Assembly: GCF_014384805.1 (NCBI RefSeq) | Contig: NZ_JACRSS010000001.1 | Span: 1 to 64,000 of the forward strand | Reading direction: 5' to 3' | Source of the DNA: Guopingia tenuis | Lineage (GTDB): Bacteria > Bacillota > Clostridia > Christensenellales > Christensenellaceae | Length of the DNA: 64,000 nucleotides | Shown here: in pieces, positions 1 through 7,671 of the stretch | How positions within the stretch are numbered: position 1 is the first letter of the stretch | How the letters are laid out: the number at the start of each line of letters is the position of its first letter | Notes under the pieces: model-generated | Seen by the model: the letters and a program-made list of their open reading frames with translations, nothing else | Databases searched by the model: none | What the model was told of the DNA's origin: nothing | Translations under genes and position numbers: made by a program

Positions 1-53
1 GTGAAGGCGGACGGACGGTAGGATCCGGTGTAGTAAGCGGGATCATCGAATAA
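1..53 (+). CDS. tuf: Elongation factor Tu, C-terminal end only
   Basis: Only the last 16 codons and the stop are inside the window. Reading from base 3 gives EGGRTVGSGVVSGIIE and then TAA at 51-53. This is the very conserved end of bacterial EF-Tu, the GTPase that carries aminoacyl-tRNA to the ribosome. The rest of the gene lies to the left. A tuf gene upstream of rpmG/secE/nusG is a common Firmicute arrangement, which supports the call even from so short a piece. A hairpin terminator follows directly. Confidence 0.9.
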   Translation, partial: EGGRTVGSGVVSGIIE

Positions 54-75
54 GAGAAAGACAAAGCGAAGGAAA

Positions 76-102
76 AGAGACGTCAAAAGGCGTCTCTTTT
101 TT
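76..102 (+). terminator. Terminator after tuf
   Basis: AGAGACG pairs with CGTCTCT around an 8-nt loop, followed by a run of T. It should end the tuf transcript and separate it from the esterase gene. Confidence 0.85.
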
Positions 103-375
103 GTGGAGAAAAAAAGGGGCGGGAAATTGTGAGCCGGAATGATGGAAAACATATGGAGTGAGGGAACGAAAGAAAAGTAACTGCGGATATGAAAAAATGG
201 GGAGCGGAGGATATTGCGAAGCGAAAAGCAACCTTTTTTCGATGGCTGCTTTTTGTCTTCTTTTTTGCCGGTATTTTTTGGGAAATATTTTACAAAAAAG
301 TAAGAAAGGTATTGCAATCCAGGAGGCAGAATGCTATATTATGAACATACCGAATTGATAATTGAATATTGATTT
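103..375. other. Spacer between tuf and the esterase gene, no gene seen
   Basis: AT-rich stretch. A 66-codon open frame at 158-358 has no convincing ribosome binding site and does not resemble a known protein. I see nothing else here before the promoter at 376. Confidence 0.5.
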
Positions 376-421
376 TTGATAGACAGGCCAGGCATATGTA
401 TAACAAATATGCTATACATAT
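376..421 (+). promoter_or_regulatory. Promoter with overlapping palindrome, esterase gene
   Basis: TTGATA at 376-381 and TATAAC at 399-404 are 17 bp apart. A perfect 9-bp inverted repeat, ATATGTATA (394-402) and TATACATAT (413-421), spaced 10 bp, covers the -10 element and probable start site. This placement fits an operator, though a weak mRNA hairpin is also possible. The coding start is 109 bp downstream. Confidence 0.55.
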
Positions 422-529
422 TCAGTGGATAATCTAAGACAGATGAAGGAGGTGCAGCGGGGGAAGAGTATTTATTTTTCTGGTCAAATGTAAAGGGTTA
501 AGAGGACTTCGTATGAAGAGGAGATTGAC

Positions 530-3500
530 ATGAGGAAAAATCGGCTTGGAAAAATACTGTCGCTGGTATTAGTGTTCGCATTGGTGCTTTCGACGGGAAT
601 TCTTAATGTATTCGCAGAGAGCGTGCCAGTGAGCGGAGAACCGACGCAGACACAGGAGCCTCTGGAAACAGAACCTGTGACTGAAGGGGAAGGGGCAGAT
701 CCATCTGCGGAACCTTCGGCCTCCCCATTGGCGAAGGCAGCGCCAGCTCCTGCGGCGGCAGCGACCGTGGACTTTGACATTATTTCGCATGTGTATGATT
801 ATCATGACAGCGCCATTGCCGTGGTTCTGAATATGGACCGCACGGTGCAGACGGAATATCTTGAAAAAGACACTTTTGAGATTCATGCCAAGATGACCGA
901 CACCATGCACGACGACAATAAGGTGTTCTATGACGGCCTGCGCACCATCACCGGCATCTATGCCAACGACAGCGGAAAAGTGGGCGATAAGGGTACGGAA
1001 GGCAAATATATCGTGATCGAGCTGAAACACGGTGCAAACGTGGATGAGGCGGTTATCTGCCCGTATCGGGCTACCGAATATTTCCAATCTACATTGCTGG
1101 ATCTGGAATACACCGTGACGCAGAGGAAGGATATCGGAACCGTTCTGCCGATAAGCGAGGGTGTGACCTATACCCAGGGCGAGCTCAAGACGGATACTGT
1201 GGACGAATTTGCCTATGGTACCCAAGGAGGCGTATCCTATCGCTTCTTTACGCCGGAAAAGAAAGCCGGCGAAAAATATCCGCTGGTTATCTGGCTGCAT
1301 GGCTTTGGCGAGCGGGGCACGGATAATGAAACGCATCTGCGGTCCAACCGGGGCGGCGTTGCCTGGGCGGAAGATGAAGTGCAGAAGGAGAATCCATGCT
1401 ATGTGATGTCGGCGCAGGCAAGTGCAGGCTCGGCATGGTCGGGCGCGGGCATGGTTGATGACCTTCTGGCGGCTATTCATAAGGAGATCGCAGCTCATTC
1501 AGATATCGATCAGGATCGCATCTATATCTGCGGCGTTTCTATGGGCGGATATGGAACCTGGGCGGCTCTCGTGCAGGAACCTGATCTGTTCGCGGCGGCA
1601 ATGCCGATGGCGCCGGCCTATACGGTCACCGGCGAGGATGGCAAGATCACGGATGAATATAAGGAAAAGCTGGATCAGCTGAAAGATAAGCCCATCTATA
1701 TCATTCACGGCGACGGAGATCCGACGGTAGATATCGACAAGACCTCCAACCCGACGTTTGAATATCTGACGGAAACCGTGGGGAATCCCAACGTTATCTA
1801 TACAAAGATAAAAGATATCAGCTTTGAGGATCGCGGTACGGATACCGGCCTTACGCTGCATAATGTGGAGGTCCGGACGTTTAACCATGATATCCGGTTT
1901 GAAACCAATGCCAGAGGCGATGTGGCCCTGCCTGCGGATAAAGCGGACTCCAGCATTACTCCGTTCAGCTGGATGTTTGCCCAGAGCAAGAGCGCGGCAG
2001 CCGGACCTGCGATGGATTTCGACATCATCTCGCATGTGTATGATTTCCATGACAGCGCGATAGCGGTTGTTCTGAATATGGACCGCACGGTGCAGACAGC
2101 GGATCTTGAAAAAGACACCTTTGAGGTCTATGCCAAGATGACCGACACCATGCACGACGACAATAAGGTGTTCTATGACGGTCTGCGCACCATCACCGGC
2201 ATCTATGCCAACGACAGCGGCAAGGTGGGCGACAAGGGCGCGGAAGGCAAGTATGTCGTGATCGAGCTGAAATATGGCGCAAATCTGGCAGAATCCGTCA
2301 TTTGTCCCTATCGGGAAGACCAGTATGCCCAATCCACACTGCTGGATCTGGAATATACAGTGACGCAAAAGAAGGATATCGGAACCGTTCTGCCGATGAG
2401 CGAAAAGGCTTCGTTCAAGCAGGGTGAGCTCAAGACGGACACGGTGGACGAATTTGCCTATGCAACCCACAAGGGCGTATCCTATCGCTTCTTTACGCCG
2501 GAAAAGAAGGCCGGAGGAAAATATCCGCTGGTTATCTGGCTGCATGGCTTTGGCGAGCGGGGCACGGATAATGAAACGATTCTGCGTTCCAATCGCGGCG
2601 GCGTTGCCTGGGCCGAGGATGACGTGCAGGAATTTGAGCCCAGCTATGTGATGGCGGCGCAGGCCAGCTCCCCCATGGCCTGGTGGGGAGAAGGGATGGT
2701 AGACGATCTTCTGGAAGCTATCCATAAGGAAATCGACGCTCATCCGGATATTGACCAGAACCGTATCTATATCACGGGCGTATCCTCCGGCGGATATGGA
2801 ACCTGGGCGGCTCTCGTGCAGGAACCCGATCTGTTTGCGGCGGCGATGCCGCTGGCAGGTGCCTATACGGTCACCGGCGAGGATGGCAAGATCACGGATG
2901 AATATAAGGAAAAGCTGGATCAGCTGAAAGATAAGCCCATCTATATCATTCATGGCGACGGCGATCCGGTTGTGGATATCGACAAAACGGCAAACCCCAT
3001 CTTTGAATATCTGACGGAGACGGTGGGGAATCCCAACGTTATCTATTCCCGGATGCATGATGTGAGCTATGACGGGCGGGATTATTACACGATGCACAAT
3101 GTGGAAGTGCGGGTGTTCAACCACGACTTGATGTTTGTGAACAGCTATGACCCGGTTACCAACCCCAAGGGCGACGAGGCGCTGCCCGCGGATCAGGCAA
3201 ACCGGAACATCACGCCCTTCACCTGGCTGTTCGCCCAAACCCAGGAAGTGATCCCGGCTCCCGAAAGCATCACGCTGAGTAAAACCGAACTCGAACTGAA
3301 GGTGGGTGAAACGGCGCAGATCACGGCGATGGTTCTTCCGGAAAATGCCGAACAGCTGGTGATTTGGAGCAGCAGCGACGAGAATCTGGCGACGGTGGAA
3401 GACGGCAAGATCACGGCGCTGAAGGAAGGCGATGTCGTGATTACGGCGGCGACGGCGGACGGGCGTCTGAAGGCGGAATGCAAGGTCAAGATCACCGCAG

Positions 3501-3640
3501 AGGGAAGCGGAACCGGAACGGGCGATAACCCCAAAACCGGCGAAGACAGCCATCTGGTGCTCTGGATCGTGTGTGCGGCAAGCCTGGCGGCTGCGGCGGC
3601 CGGACTCTATATCTGGATCCGGCGCAATCACGCCAAATAA
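530..3640 (+). CDS. Wall-anchored tandem esterase (two CE1/EstA-like catalytic units)
   Basis: A 1036-residue secreted protein. It has a signal peptide (about 1-29), a short Glu/Pro-rich linker, and two copies of a 415-residue unit. Each unit has an Ig-like N-terminal part and an alpha/beta-hydrolase of the COG4099/EstA type. Nucleophile motifs are GVSMG (Ser337) and GVSSG (Ser752), exactly 415 residues apart, followed in each copy by HGDGDP and FNHD segments that can supply the acid and His. A bacterial Ig-like (Big_2) domain follows at about 915-995, then an NPKTGE sorting motif, a hydrophobic helix and a basic tail, so sortase attachment to the wall is likely. Inference: it removes ester groups (feruloyl or acetyl type) from polysaccharide outside the cell. 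The ATG has AGGAG upstream. Its place between tuf and rpmG is unusual. The true substrate cannot be told from sequence. Confidence 0.85.
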   Translation: MRKNRLGKILSLVLVFALVLSTGILNVFAESVPVSGEPTQTQEPLETEPVTEGEGADPSAEPSASPLAKAAPAPAAAATVDFDIISHVYDYHDSAIAVVLNMDRTVQTEYLEKDTFEIHAKMTDTMHDDNKVFYDGLRTITGIYANDSGKVGDKGTEGKYIVIELKHGANVDEAVICPYRATEYFQSTLLDLEYTVTQRKDIGTVLPISEGVTYTQGELKTDTVDEFAYGTQGGVSYRFFTPEKKAGEKYPLVIWLHGFGERGTDNETHLRSNRGGVAWAEDEVQKENPCYVMSAQASAGSAWSGAGMVDDLLAAIHKEIAAHSDIDQDRIYICGVSMGGYGTWAALVQEPDLFAAAMPMAPAYTVTGEDGKITDEYKEKLDQLKDKPIYIIHGDGDPTVDIDKTSNPTFEYLTETVGNPNVIYTKIKDISFEDRGTDTGLTLHNVEVRTFNHDIRFETNARGDVALPADKADSSITPFSWMFAQSKSAAAGPAMDFDIISHVYDFHDSAIAVVLNMDRTVQTADLEKDTFEVYAKMTDTMHDDNKVFYDGLRTITGIYANDSGKVGDKGAEGKYVVIELKYGANLAESVICPYREDQYAQSTLLDLEYTVTQKKDIGTVLPMSEKASFKQGELKTDTVDEFAYATHKGVSYRFFTPEKKAGGKYPLVIWLHGFGERGTDNETILRSNRGGVAWAEDDVQEFEPSYVMAAQASSPMAWWGEGMVDDLLEAIHKEIDAHPDIDQNRIYITGVSSGGYGTWAALVQEPDLFAAAMPLAGAYTVTGEDGKITDEYKEKLDQLKDKPIYIIHGDGDPVVDIDKTANPIFEYLTETVGNPNVIYSRMHDVSYDGRDYYTMHNVEVRVFNHDLMFVNSYDPVTNPKGDEALPADQANRNITPFTWLFAQTQEVIPAPESITLSKTELELKVGETAQITAMVLPENAEQLVIWSSSDENLATVEDGKITALKEGDVVITAATADGRLKAECKVKITAEGSGTGTGDNPKTGEDSHLVLWIVCAASLAAAAAGLYIWIRRNHAK
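767..3240 (+). repeat. Internal 1245-bp tandem duplication in the esterase gene
   Basis: The unit starting near 767 repeats from near 2012. Bases 1616-1707 and 2861-2952 are identical over 92 bp, and the spacing of all motifs is constant at 1245 bp. The first halves of the units also share long identical stretches, so the copy is recent or kept similar by gene conversion. Confidence 0.9.
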
Positions 3641-3697
3641 AAAAGCAGCATTGTTTATAAAGGTCAAGTGGGATTGACAAAACATAAGTGACCAATG

Positions 3698-3729
3698 CCC
3701 TGCCGCCCCGGAAGAAAGGGGCGGCAGGG
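3698..3729 (+). terminator. Strong GC hairpin after esterase gene, possible terminator
   Basis: A perfect 12-bp stem (CCCTGCCGCCCC with its complement) and an 8-nt loop. The trailing sequence is only moderately T-rich (TTGGTTGCCTTT), so termination may be inefficient. Confidence 0.55.
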
Positions 3730-3789
3730 AGGTTGGTTGCCTTTGATGAAAAAAGTGCCGGAAAACCCCATGAAAAAGGAAAAATTCTG

Positions 3790-3818
3790 TTGACAAAGGG
3801 ACAGGGCTATGATAAAGT
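3790..3818 (+). promoter_or_regulatory. Promoter for rpmG-secE-nusG
   Basis: TTGACA at 3790-3795, 17 bp, then TAAAGT at 3813-3818. It lies 70 bp before rpmG, which frees the ribosomal gene cluster from readthrough out of the esterase gene. Confidence 0.6.
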
Positions 3819-3889
3819 AAGGTAGTGGCAGTAAGGTGCCGCTTTTTAGATTGTGCGCTTTTGCTGCATAGGTTTTTGGAGGTGTGAAT

Positions 3890-4039
3890 ATGCGGGTAAA
3901 GATTACGCTGGCTTGTCAGGAATGCAAACAGAGAAATTACAACACAATGAAGAACAAGAAGAACGATCCTGACAGAATCGAGATGAACAAGTATTGCAGG
4001 TTTTGTAAAAAGCACACCCTGCATAAGGAAACCAAGTAA
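3890..4039 (+). CDS. rpmG: 50S ribosomal protein L33
   Basis: A 49-residue protein beginning MRVKITLACQEC. It binds the large ribosomal subunit near the E site. Two zinc-ribbon pairs are intact, CQEC (Cys9, Cys12) and CRFC (Cys37, Cys40), so this is the zinc-binding (C+) form. The start has TTTTTGGAGGTG eight bases upstream. secE follows after 23 bp, the standard Firmicute order rpmG-secE-nusG. Confidence 0.96.
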   Translation: MRVKITLACQECKQRNYNTMKNKKNDPDRIEMNKYCRFCKKHTLHKETK

Positions 4040-4062
4040 TAATTTCTAGGATGTGAATTTTT

Positions 4063-4332
4063 ATGGCAAAAACTGTTTTACTCGGGAAAGACAAAGAAAA
4101 ACAGCTGAAAGAACAGAAGAAAATCGCGAAGGCCAAGAACAAGAAAAAGCGCAGAGGCCTGATTCGCTATTTTAAAGACGTTTGGAATGAGCTGAAGAAG
4201 GTAACGTGGCCTGGGAAAAAGGATCTGATCAGCGCGACGCTGGCCGTTATCGCCTTTATTCTGGTCATGGCGATTGTGACGGGTCTGTTTGATTTCGGTT
4301 TGGGTGAATTGTTTAGCCTCGTAATTTCCTGA
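4063..4332 (+). CDS. secE: Preprotein translocase subunit SecE
   Basis: An 89-residue subunit of the SecYEG channel that exports unfolded proteins through the membrane. The N-terminal 30 residues are very Lys-rich and cytoplasmic. The family signature ELKKVTWPGKKDL stands at about 44-56, followed by one transmembrane helix (about 61-84). Size and one-helix layout are typical for Gram-positive SecE. It lies between rpmG and nusG, as in most bacteria. Confidence 0.97.
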   Translation: MAKTVLLGKDKEKQLKEQKKIAKAKNKKKRRGLIRYFKDVWNELKKVTWPGKKDLISATLAVIAFILVMAIVTGLFDFGLGELFSLVIS

Positions 4333-4362
4333 ACGTAAAGAGAGCGAGGTGTTTTTCTTACA

Positions 4363-5007
4363 GTGGAAAACGATAACTTAAAAACAGATTTGACCGAAGA
4401 AAGAATCGTGGACGCAGCGGCGGAAGCTCCGGCGGAGCCGATGCATGCTCCCGAGGATAAAGATAAGCGGCTGTATATTAAGCAGGAAAAGACGGATAAG
4501 CCCTATTGGTATGTCGTGTATACCTATTCCGGATATGAGAATAAGGTAATGACCAATCTGCTGAAAACCGTGGAAAACAATGGCCTGCAGGACAGCATTA
4601 TTGACGTGAAGGTTCCCATGGAGGAAACCATTGAAGTCAAAAATGGCAAGAAGAAGCATGTGCAGCGCAAACTCTTCCCCGGCTATGTCATGGTGAAGAT
4701 GTTTTTGACAGACCAATCCTGGTATGTCGTTCGAAACACGCGGGGCGTCACGGGCTTTGTCGGCCCGGGCAGCAAGCCGATCCCGCTTTCGGATGCGGAA
4801 GTGCGTTCCATGGGTGTGGAAAATGTGCCCATCAAGCTGGACGTCGCCGTGGGCGAGAGTATCATTATCACTTCCGGCCCCTTCGAGAGCTTTATCGGAA
4901 CGGTTGAGGAAGTCAATACGGAAAAGCAAAAAGTCAAGGTCACGGTTTCCATGTTTGGCCGGGATACGGCGGTGGAACTGGACTTTGTGCAGGTGAAGAG
5001 AATCTGA
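4363..5007 (+). CDS. nusG: Transcription termination/antitermination factor NusG
   Basis: A 214-residue transcription factor that binds RNA polymerase through its NGN domain and couples it to Rho or the ribosome through a C-terminal KOW domain. The NGN domain begins near residue 47 (WYVVYTYSGYE) and holds RKLFPGYVMV; the KOW part starts near 155. About 45 acidic, Ala/Glu-rich residues precede the NGN domain, an extension seen in some Clostridia. The chosen start is GTG at 4363, with GCGAGGTG upstream. An ATG at 4441 would remove 26 residues of the extension and is an alternative. Confidence 0.96.
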   Translation: MENDNLKTDLTEERIVDAAAEAPAEPMHAPEDKDKRLYIKQEKTDKPYWYVVYTYSGYENKVMTNLLKTVENNGLQDSIIDVKVPMEETIEVKNGKKKHVQRKLFPGYVMVKMFLTDQSWYVVRNTRGVTGFVGPGSKPIPLSDAEVRSMGVENVPIKLDVAVGESIIITSGPFESFIGTVEEVNTEKQKVKVTVSMFGRDTAVELDFVQVKRI

Positions 5008-5065
5008 GCATTCTCTTTTCCGCGTTTTTATGAAGTGATTTAAAGAATTTCGGTTCTTTTGATCA

Positions 5066-5095
5066 GTGGGAGGGGAAACCCCCCGTTTATACCAC
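5066..5095 (+). promoter_or_regulatory. L1-binding leader mimic upstream of rplK-rplA
   Basis: The segment begins GTGGGAG and ends TATACCAC, closing a hairpin with an AGGGG/CCCC inner stem and an asymmetric internal loop. These are the conserved strands of the L1 stalk (helix 76) in 23S rRNA, where L1 binds. In many bacteria L1 represses the rplK-rplA mRNA through such a mimic. It sits 26 bases before the rplK start. Confidence 0.7.
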
Positions 5096-5121
5096 ATTTA
5101 CACAACTAGGAGGTGTATCAA

Positions 5122-5547
5122 ATGGCAAAGAAGGTTGCAGGTTTTATTAAGTTACAGATTCCTGCGGGAAAAGCAACTCCTGCTCCGCCCGTTGGCCCGG
5201 CTCTTGGACAGCACGGCGTCAACATCATGGAATTTGTAAAGCAATTTAATGAAAAGACTGCGAAGCAGGTGGGGCTTGTGATCCCGGCTGTCATCACGGT
5301 TTATGCAGACCGCTCTTTCTCGTTTGTTTTGAAGAGCCCGCCGGCGGCCGTTCTCATCAAGAAGGCATGCAAGATCGAAAAGGGATCCGGCGTTCCCAAC
5401 AAAACAAAGGTTGCGAAGATCACAAAAGCGCAGCTGCAGGAAATTGCCGAAATGAAGAAGGACGACCTGAATGCAGCGTCTGTGGAAGCGGCCATGAGCA
5501 TGATCGCTGGAACAGCGAGAAGCATGGGCGTGGAAGTAGTAGACTAA
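5122..5547 (+). CDS. rplK: 50S ribosomal protein L11
   Basis: A 141-residue L11 that forms the GTPase-associated centre with 23S rRNA and contacts elongation factors. It begins MAKKVAGFIKLQIPAGKATP and keeps the Pro-rich hinge and C-terminal rRNA-binding domain. The frame is open upstream to a GTG at 5113, but that codon overlaps the AGGAGG ribosome binding site; ATG at 5122, seven bases after it, is the real start. rplA follows after 52 bp. Confidence 0.97.
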   Translation: MAKKVAGFIKLQIPAGKATPAPPVGPALGQHGVNIMEFVKQFNEKTAKQVGLVIPAVITVYADRSFSFVLKSPPAAVLIKKACKIEKGSGVPNKTKVAKITKAQLQEIAEMKKDDLNAASVEAAMSMIAGTARSMGVEVVD

Positions 5548-5599
5548 GAGAAGAATTGTGGGAGGCAGTTTTGCCGAGAAACCACAGGGAGGTTTTTCA

Positions 5600-6292
5600 A
5601 TGAAAAGAGGAAAGAGATATCAGGATAGCGTAAAGCTGTTTGATAAAGCCGCCTTATATGATCCGGAACAGGCGGTGGATACTTGCCTGAAGACGGCTAA
5701 CGCCAAGTTTGATGAAACCATCGAACTTTCCGTGAAGCTGGGCGTCGATCCCCGTCATGCTGACCAACAGGTTCGCGGCGCGGTGGTTCTGCCCAACGGA
5801 ACCGGCAAGACCATCCGTGTTTTGGTGTTTGCCAAAGGCGAGAAGGCCAAAGAAGCCCAGGAAGCCGGCGCGGATTATGTAGGCGCCGAGGAAATGGTGC
5901 AGAAGATCCAGCAGGAAAACTGGTTTGATTTCGACGTATGCGTAGCAACCCCGGATATGATGGGCGTTGTAGGCCGCATCGGCCGTGTTCTCGGCCCCAA
6001 GGGCCTGATGCCGAACCCCAAGTCCGGCACGGTCACCATGGATGTCGCCAAGGCCATCTCGGATATCAAAGCTGGTAAAGTAGAATACCGGGTAGACAAG
6101 ACTTCCATCATCCACTGCCCCATTGGGAAGAAGTCCTTCGGCAATGAAAAGCTGATGGAGAACCTGACGGTTCTGATGGATGCCATCATCAAGGCGAAGC
6201 CCTCTGCCGCCAAGGGAACGTATCTGAAGAGCGTTGTTCTCTCCTCCACCATGGGCCCCGGCGTCAAGGTGAACGCGCAAAAATTCGTATAA
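5600..6292 (+). CDS. rplA: 50S ribosomal protein L1
   Basis: A 230-residue protein of the mobile L1 stalk, which moves deacylated tRNA out of the E site. In most bacteria it also represses its own operon by binding the leader of rplK. Motifs such as LPNGTGKT and GRVLGPKGLMPNPKSG are intact. An in-frame GTG at 5558 would add 14 residues, but ATG at 5600 has GGGAGG at the right distance and gives the family's usual N-terminus. Confidence 0.97.
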   Translation: MKRGKRYQDSVKLFDKAALYDPEQAVDTCLKTANAKFDETIELSVKLGVDPRHADQQVRGAVVLPNGTGKTIRVLVFAKGEKAKEAQEAGADYVGAEEMVQKIQQENWFDFDVCVATPDMMGVVGRIGRVLGPKGLMPNPKSGTVTMDVAKAISDIKAGKVEYRVDKTSIIHCPIGKKSFGNEKLMENLTVLMDAIIKAKPSAAKGTYLKSVVLSSTMGPGVKVNAQKFV

Positions 6293-6295
6293 GGC

Positions 6296-6324
6296 TTGAC
6301 AGAATATCCGATCTGTGATATTCT
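6296..6324 (+). promoter_or_regulatory. Promoter for rplJL
   Basis: TTGACA at 6296-6301, 17 bp, TATTCT at 6319-6324. It starts right after the rplA stop, so rplJL has its own promoter ahead of the L10 leader. Confidence 0.75.
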
Positions 6325-6339
6325 AAGCAAGTAATATGT

Positions 6340-6445
6340 TCTGTCCGTAGACAGCAGGTGGTGCAATGGCACATAAATCCCGCCGAGGAGAGGAAAGTGG
6401 ATATATTCCCGTTTTCTGTTCTCGTGGACAGAAAACGGGTTTTTT
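6340..6445 (+). promoter_or_regulatory. L10 leader with transcription attenuator
   Basis: CCGTAGACAGCAGGTGG (from 6345) and the later AATCCCGCCGAGGAG (from 6367) match the conserved strands of the Firmicute L10 leader, bound by L10(L12)4. A perfect 12-bp terminator stem follows (6408-6419 with 6428-6439) and then T6. Excess L10-L12 complex is expected to favour termination before rplJ. Confidence 0.88.
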
Positions 6446-6480
6446 AATGCCCGTATCCTTATAGGAGGAGGTGAAAAAAT

Positions 6481-7008
6481 TTGAAAGACTATACTTTGAA
6501 GGCAAAAGAAGCGGCGGTTTCTGAAATTCAGGAGAAAATGCAGCAGGCACAGAGCGTTGTTTTCGTGGACTACAGAGGCCTTACCGTTGAGGAAGTGACC
6601 AACCTCCGCTGCAAGATGCGCGATGCAGGCGTGGAATACAAGGTTATCAAGAACACCATGATCCAGCGTGCGGCCGATAAAGAGGGTATTGAGGGCCTGA
6701 ACAGCATTCTGGAAGGGCCGACAGCCGTTGCATTCGGCATGAAGGATCCGGTTTCTCCGGCGAAAATTTTGGTGGACTTTGCAAAGGATACAAAGAAAAC
6801 CGAAATCAAAGGCGGTGTGCTGGATGGCAAGACCATCGATGTAGATGGCGTGAAATATCTGGCAAGCCTGCCCAGCAAGGAAGAACTGCTGGCGAAGATG
6901 ATGGGCAGCTTGAATGCTCCTGTTACGGGTTTGGTTATGGCCCTGTCCGGCGTTATGCGCAACCTGGTTTGCGCTCTGAACGCGATCAAAGAACAAAAAG
7001 AAGCGTAA
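6481..7008 (+). CDS. rplJ: 50S ribosomal protein L10
   Basis: A 175-residue protein that anchors L7/L12 dimers to the ribosome through its C-terminal helix. It keeps the N-terminal VFVDYRGLTV and the VIKNTMIQRA segment. The start is TTG, seven bases after a strong AGGAGGAGGTG; no ATG in frame gives a proper N-terminus. A weak start codon may be part of the control set by the upstream leader, and rplL needs about four copies per L10. Confidence 0.95.
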   Translation: MKDYTLKAKEAAVSEIQEKMQQAQSVVFVDYRGLTVEEVTNLRCKMRDAGVEYKVIKNTMIQRAADKEGIEGLNSILEGPTAVAFGMKDPVSPAKILVDFAKDTKKTEIKGGVLDGKTIDVDGVKYLASLPSKEELLAKMMGSLNAPVTGLVMALSGVMRNLVCALNAIKEQKEA

Positions 7009-7049
7009 GGCTACTATAACGAAAAAAGAATTTTTTGGAGGATTTAACC

Positions 7050-7424
7050 ATGGATAAACAACAGATTTTGGAAGCGATTGAACAGATGAACGTTCTCGAG
7101 CTGGCTGAGCTCGTTAAGGACCTGGAAGAGAAATTCGGCGTTAGCGCGGCTGCTCCGGTTGCCGTTGCTGCTGCTCCCGCTGCTGGCGGCGCTGCTCCTG
7201 CTGCGGAAGAAAAGACCGAATTTGACGTAATCCTGAAGGCTGCTGGCGCTGAGAAGATCAAGGTTATCAAGGTCGTCAGAGAAATCACGGGCCTGGGCCT
7301 GAAAGAAGCAAAAGAGCTGGTTGACACCGCTCCCAAGCCGGTTAAGGAAGGCGTAAGCAAGGAAGATGCCGACAAGATGGTTGCACAGCTGAAGGAAGTT
7401 GGCGCCGACGTAGAGGCGAAATAA
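7050..7424 (+). CDS. rplL: 50S ribosomal protein L7/L12
   Basis: A 124-residue stalk protein that recruits translation GTPases. It has an N-terminal dimerisation helix, an Ala/Pro/Gly-rich hinge (about 34-53), and the conserved C-terminal domain with KIKVIKVVREITGLGLKEAK. The chosen ATG at 7050 follows GGAGG; an in-frame TTG at 7035 overlaps that site and is rejected. A terminator follows and, unusually, rpoB does not. Confidence 0.97.
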   Translation: MDKQQILEAIEQMNVLELAELVKDLEEKFGVSAAAPVAVAAAPAAGGAAPAAEEKTEFDVILKAAGAEKIKVIKVVREITGLGLKEAKELVDTAPKPVKEGVSKEDADKMVAQLKEVGADVEAK

Positions 7425-7505
7425 CCTGCACGTAAAGAAAAGCCGTTTTCCGGCCCGTTCCAGAAGGGGATAGGGCAAAAGAGACGGCATAATAAGAAAA
7501 GCAAA

Positions 7506-7536
7506 AAAGACAGACGTTCATTGCGTCTGTCTTTTT
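7506..7536 (+). terminator. Terminator after rplL
   Basis: AGACAGACG pairs with CGTCTGTCT around a 7-nt loop, followed by T5. It ends the ribosomal protein operon. Confidence 0.9.
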
Positions 7537-7671
7537 ACATATGCTGGGAAATATCCTGTATTTCCCAATCCCAAGAGAACAGAGACGCCGCATATGATAT
7601 GTGAATAAAAGCATTGTTTTTATTTCTCCGCTTTTGTCCGGTATATTAGGCTGGAAAGGCGGTGAAACATT

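Noticed and set aside
158..358. A 66-codon frame before the esterase gene
   Set aside because: No start signal and no similarity to anything; it ends just before the esterase promoter.
1499..4024. An 841-codon open frame on the minus strand across the esterase gene
   Set aside because: It runs antisense to clear coding sequence, changes character across the repeats, has no ribosome binding site, and does not resemble any protein. It arises from codon bias in the true gene.
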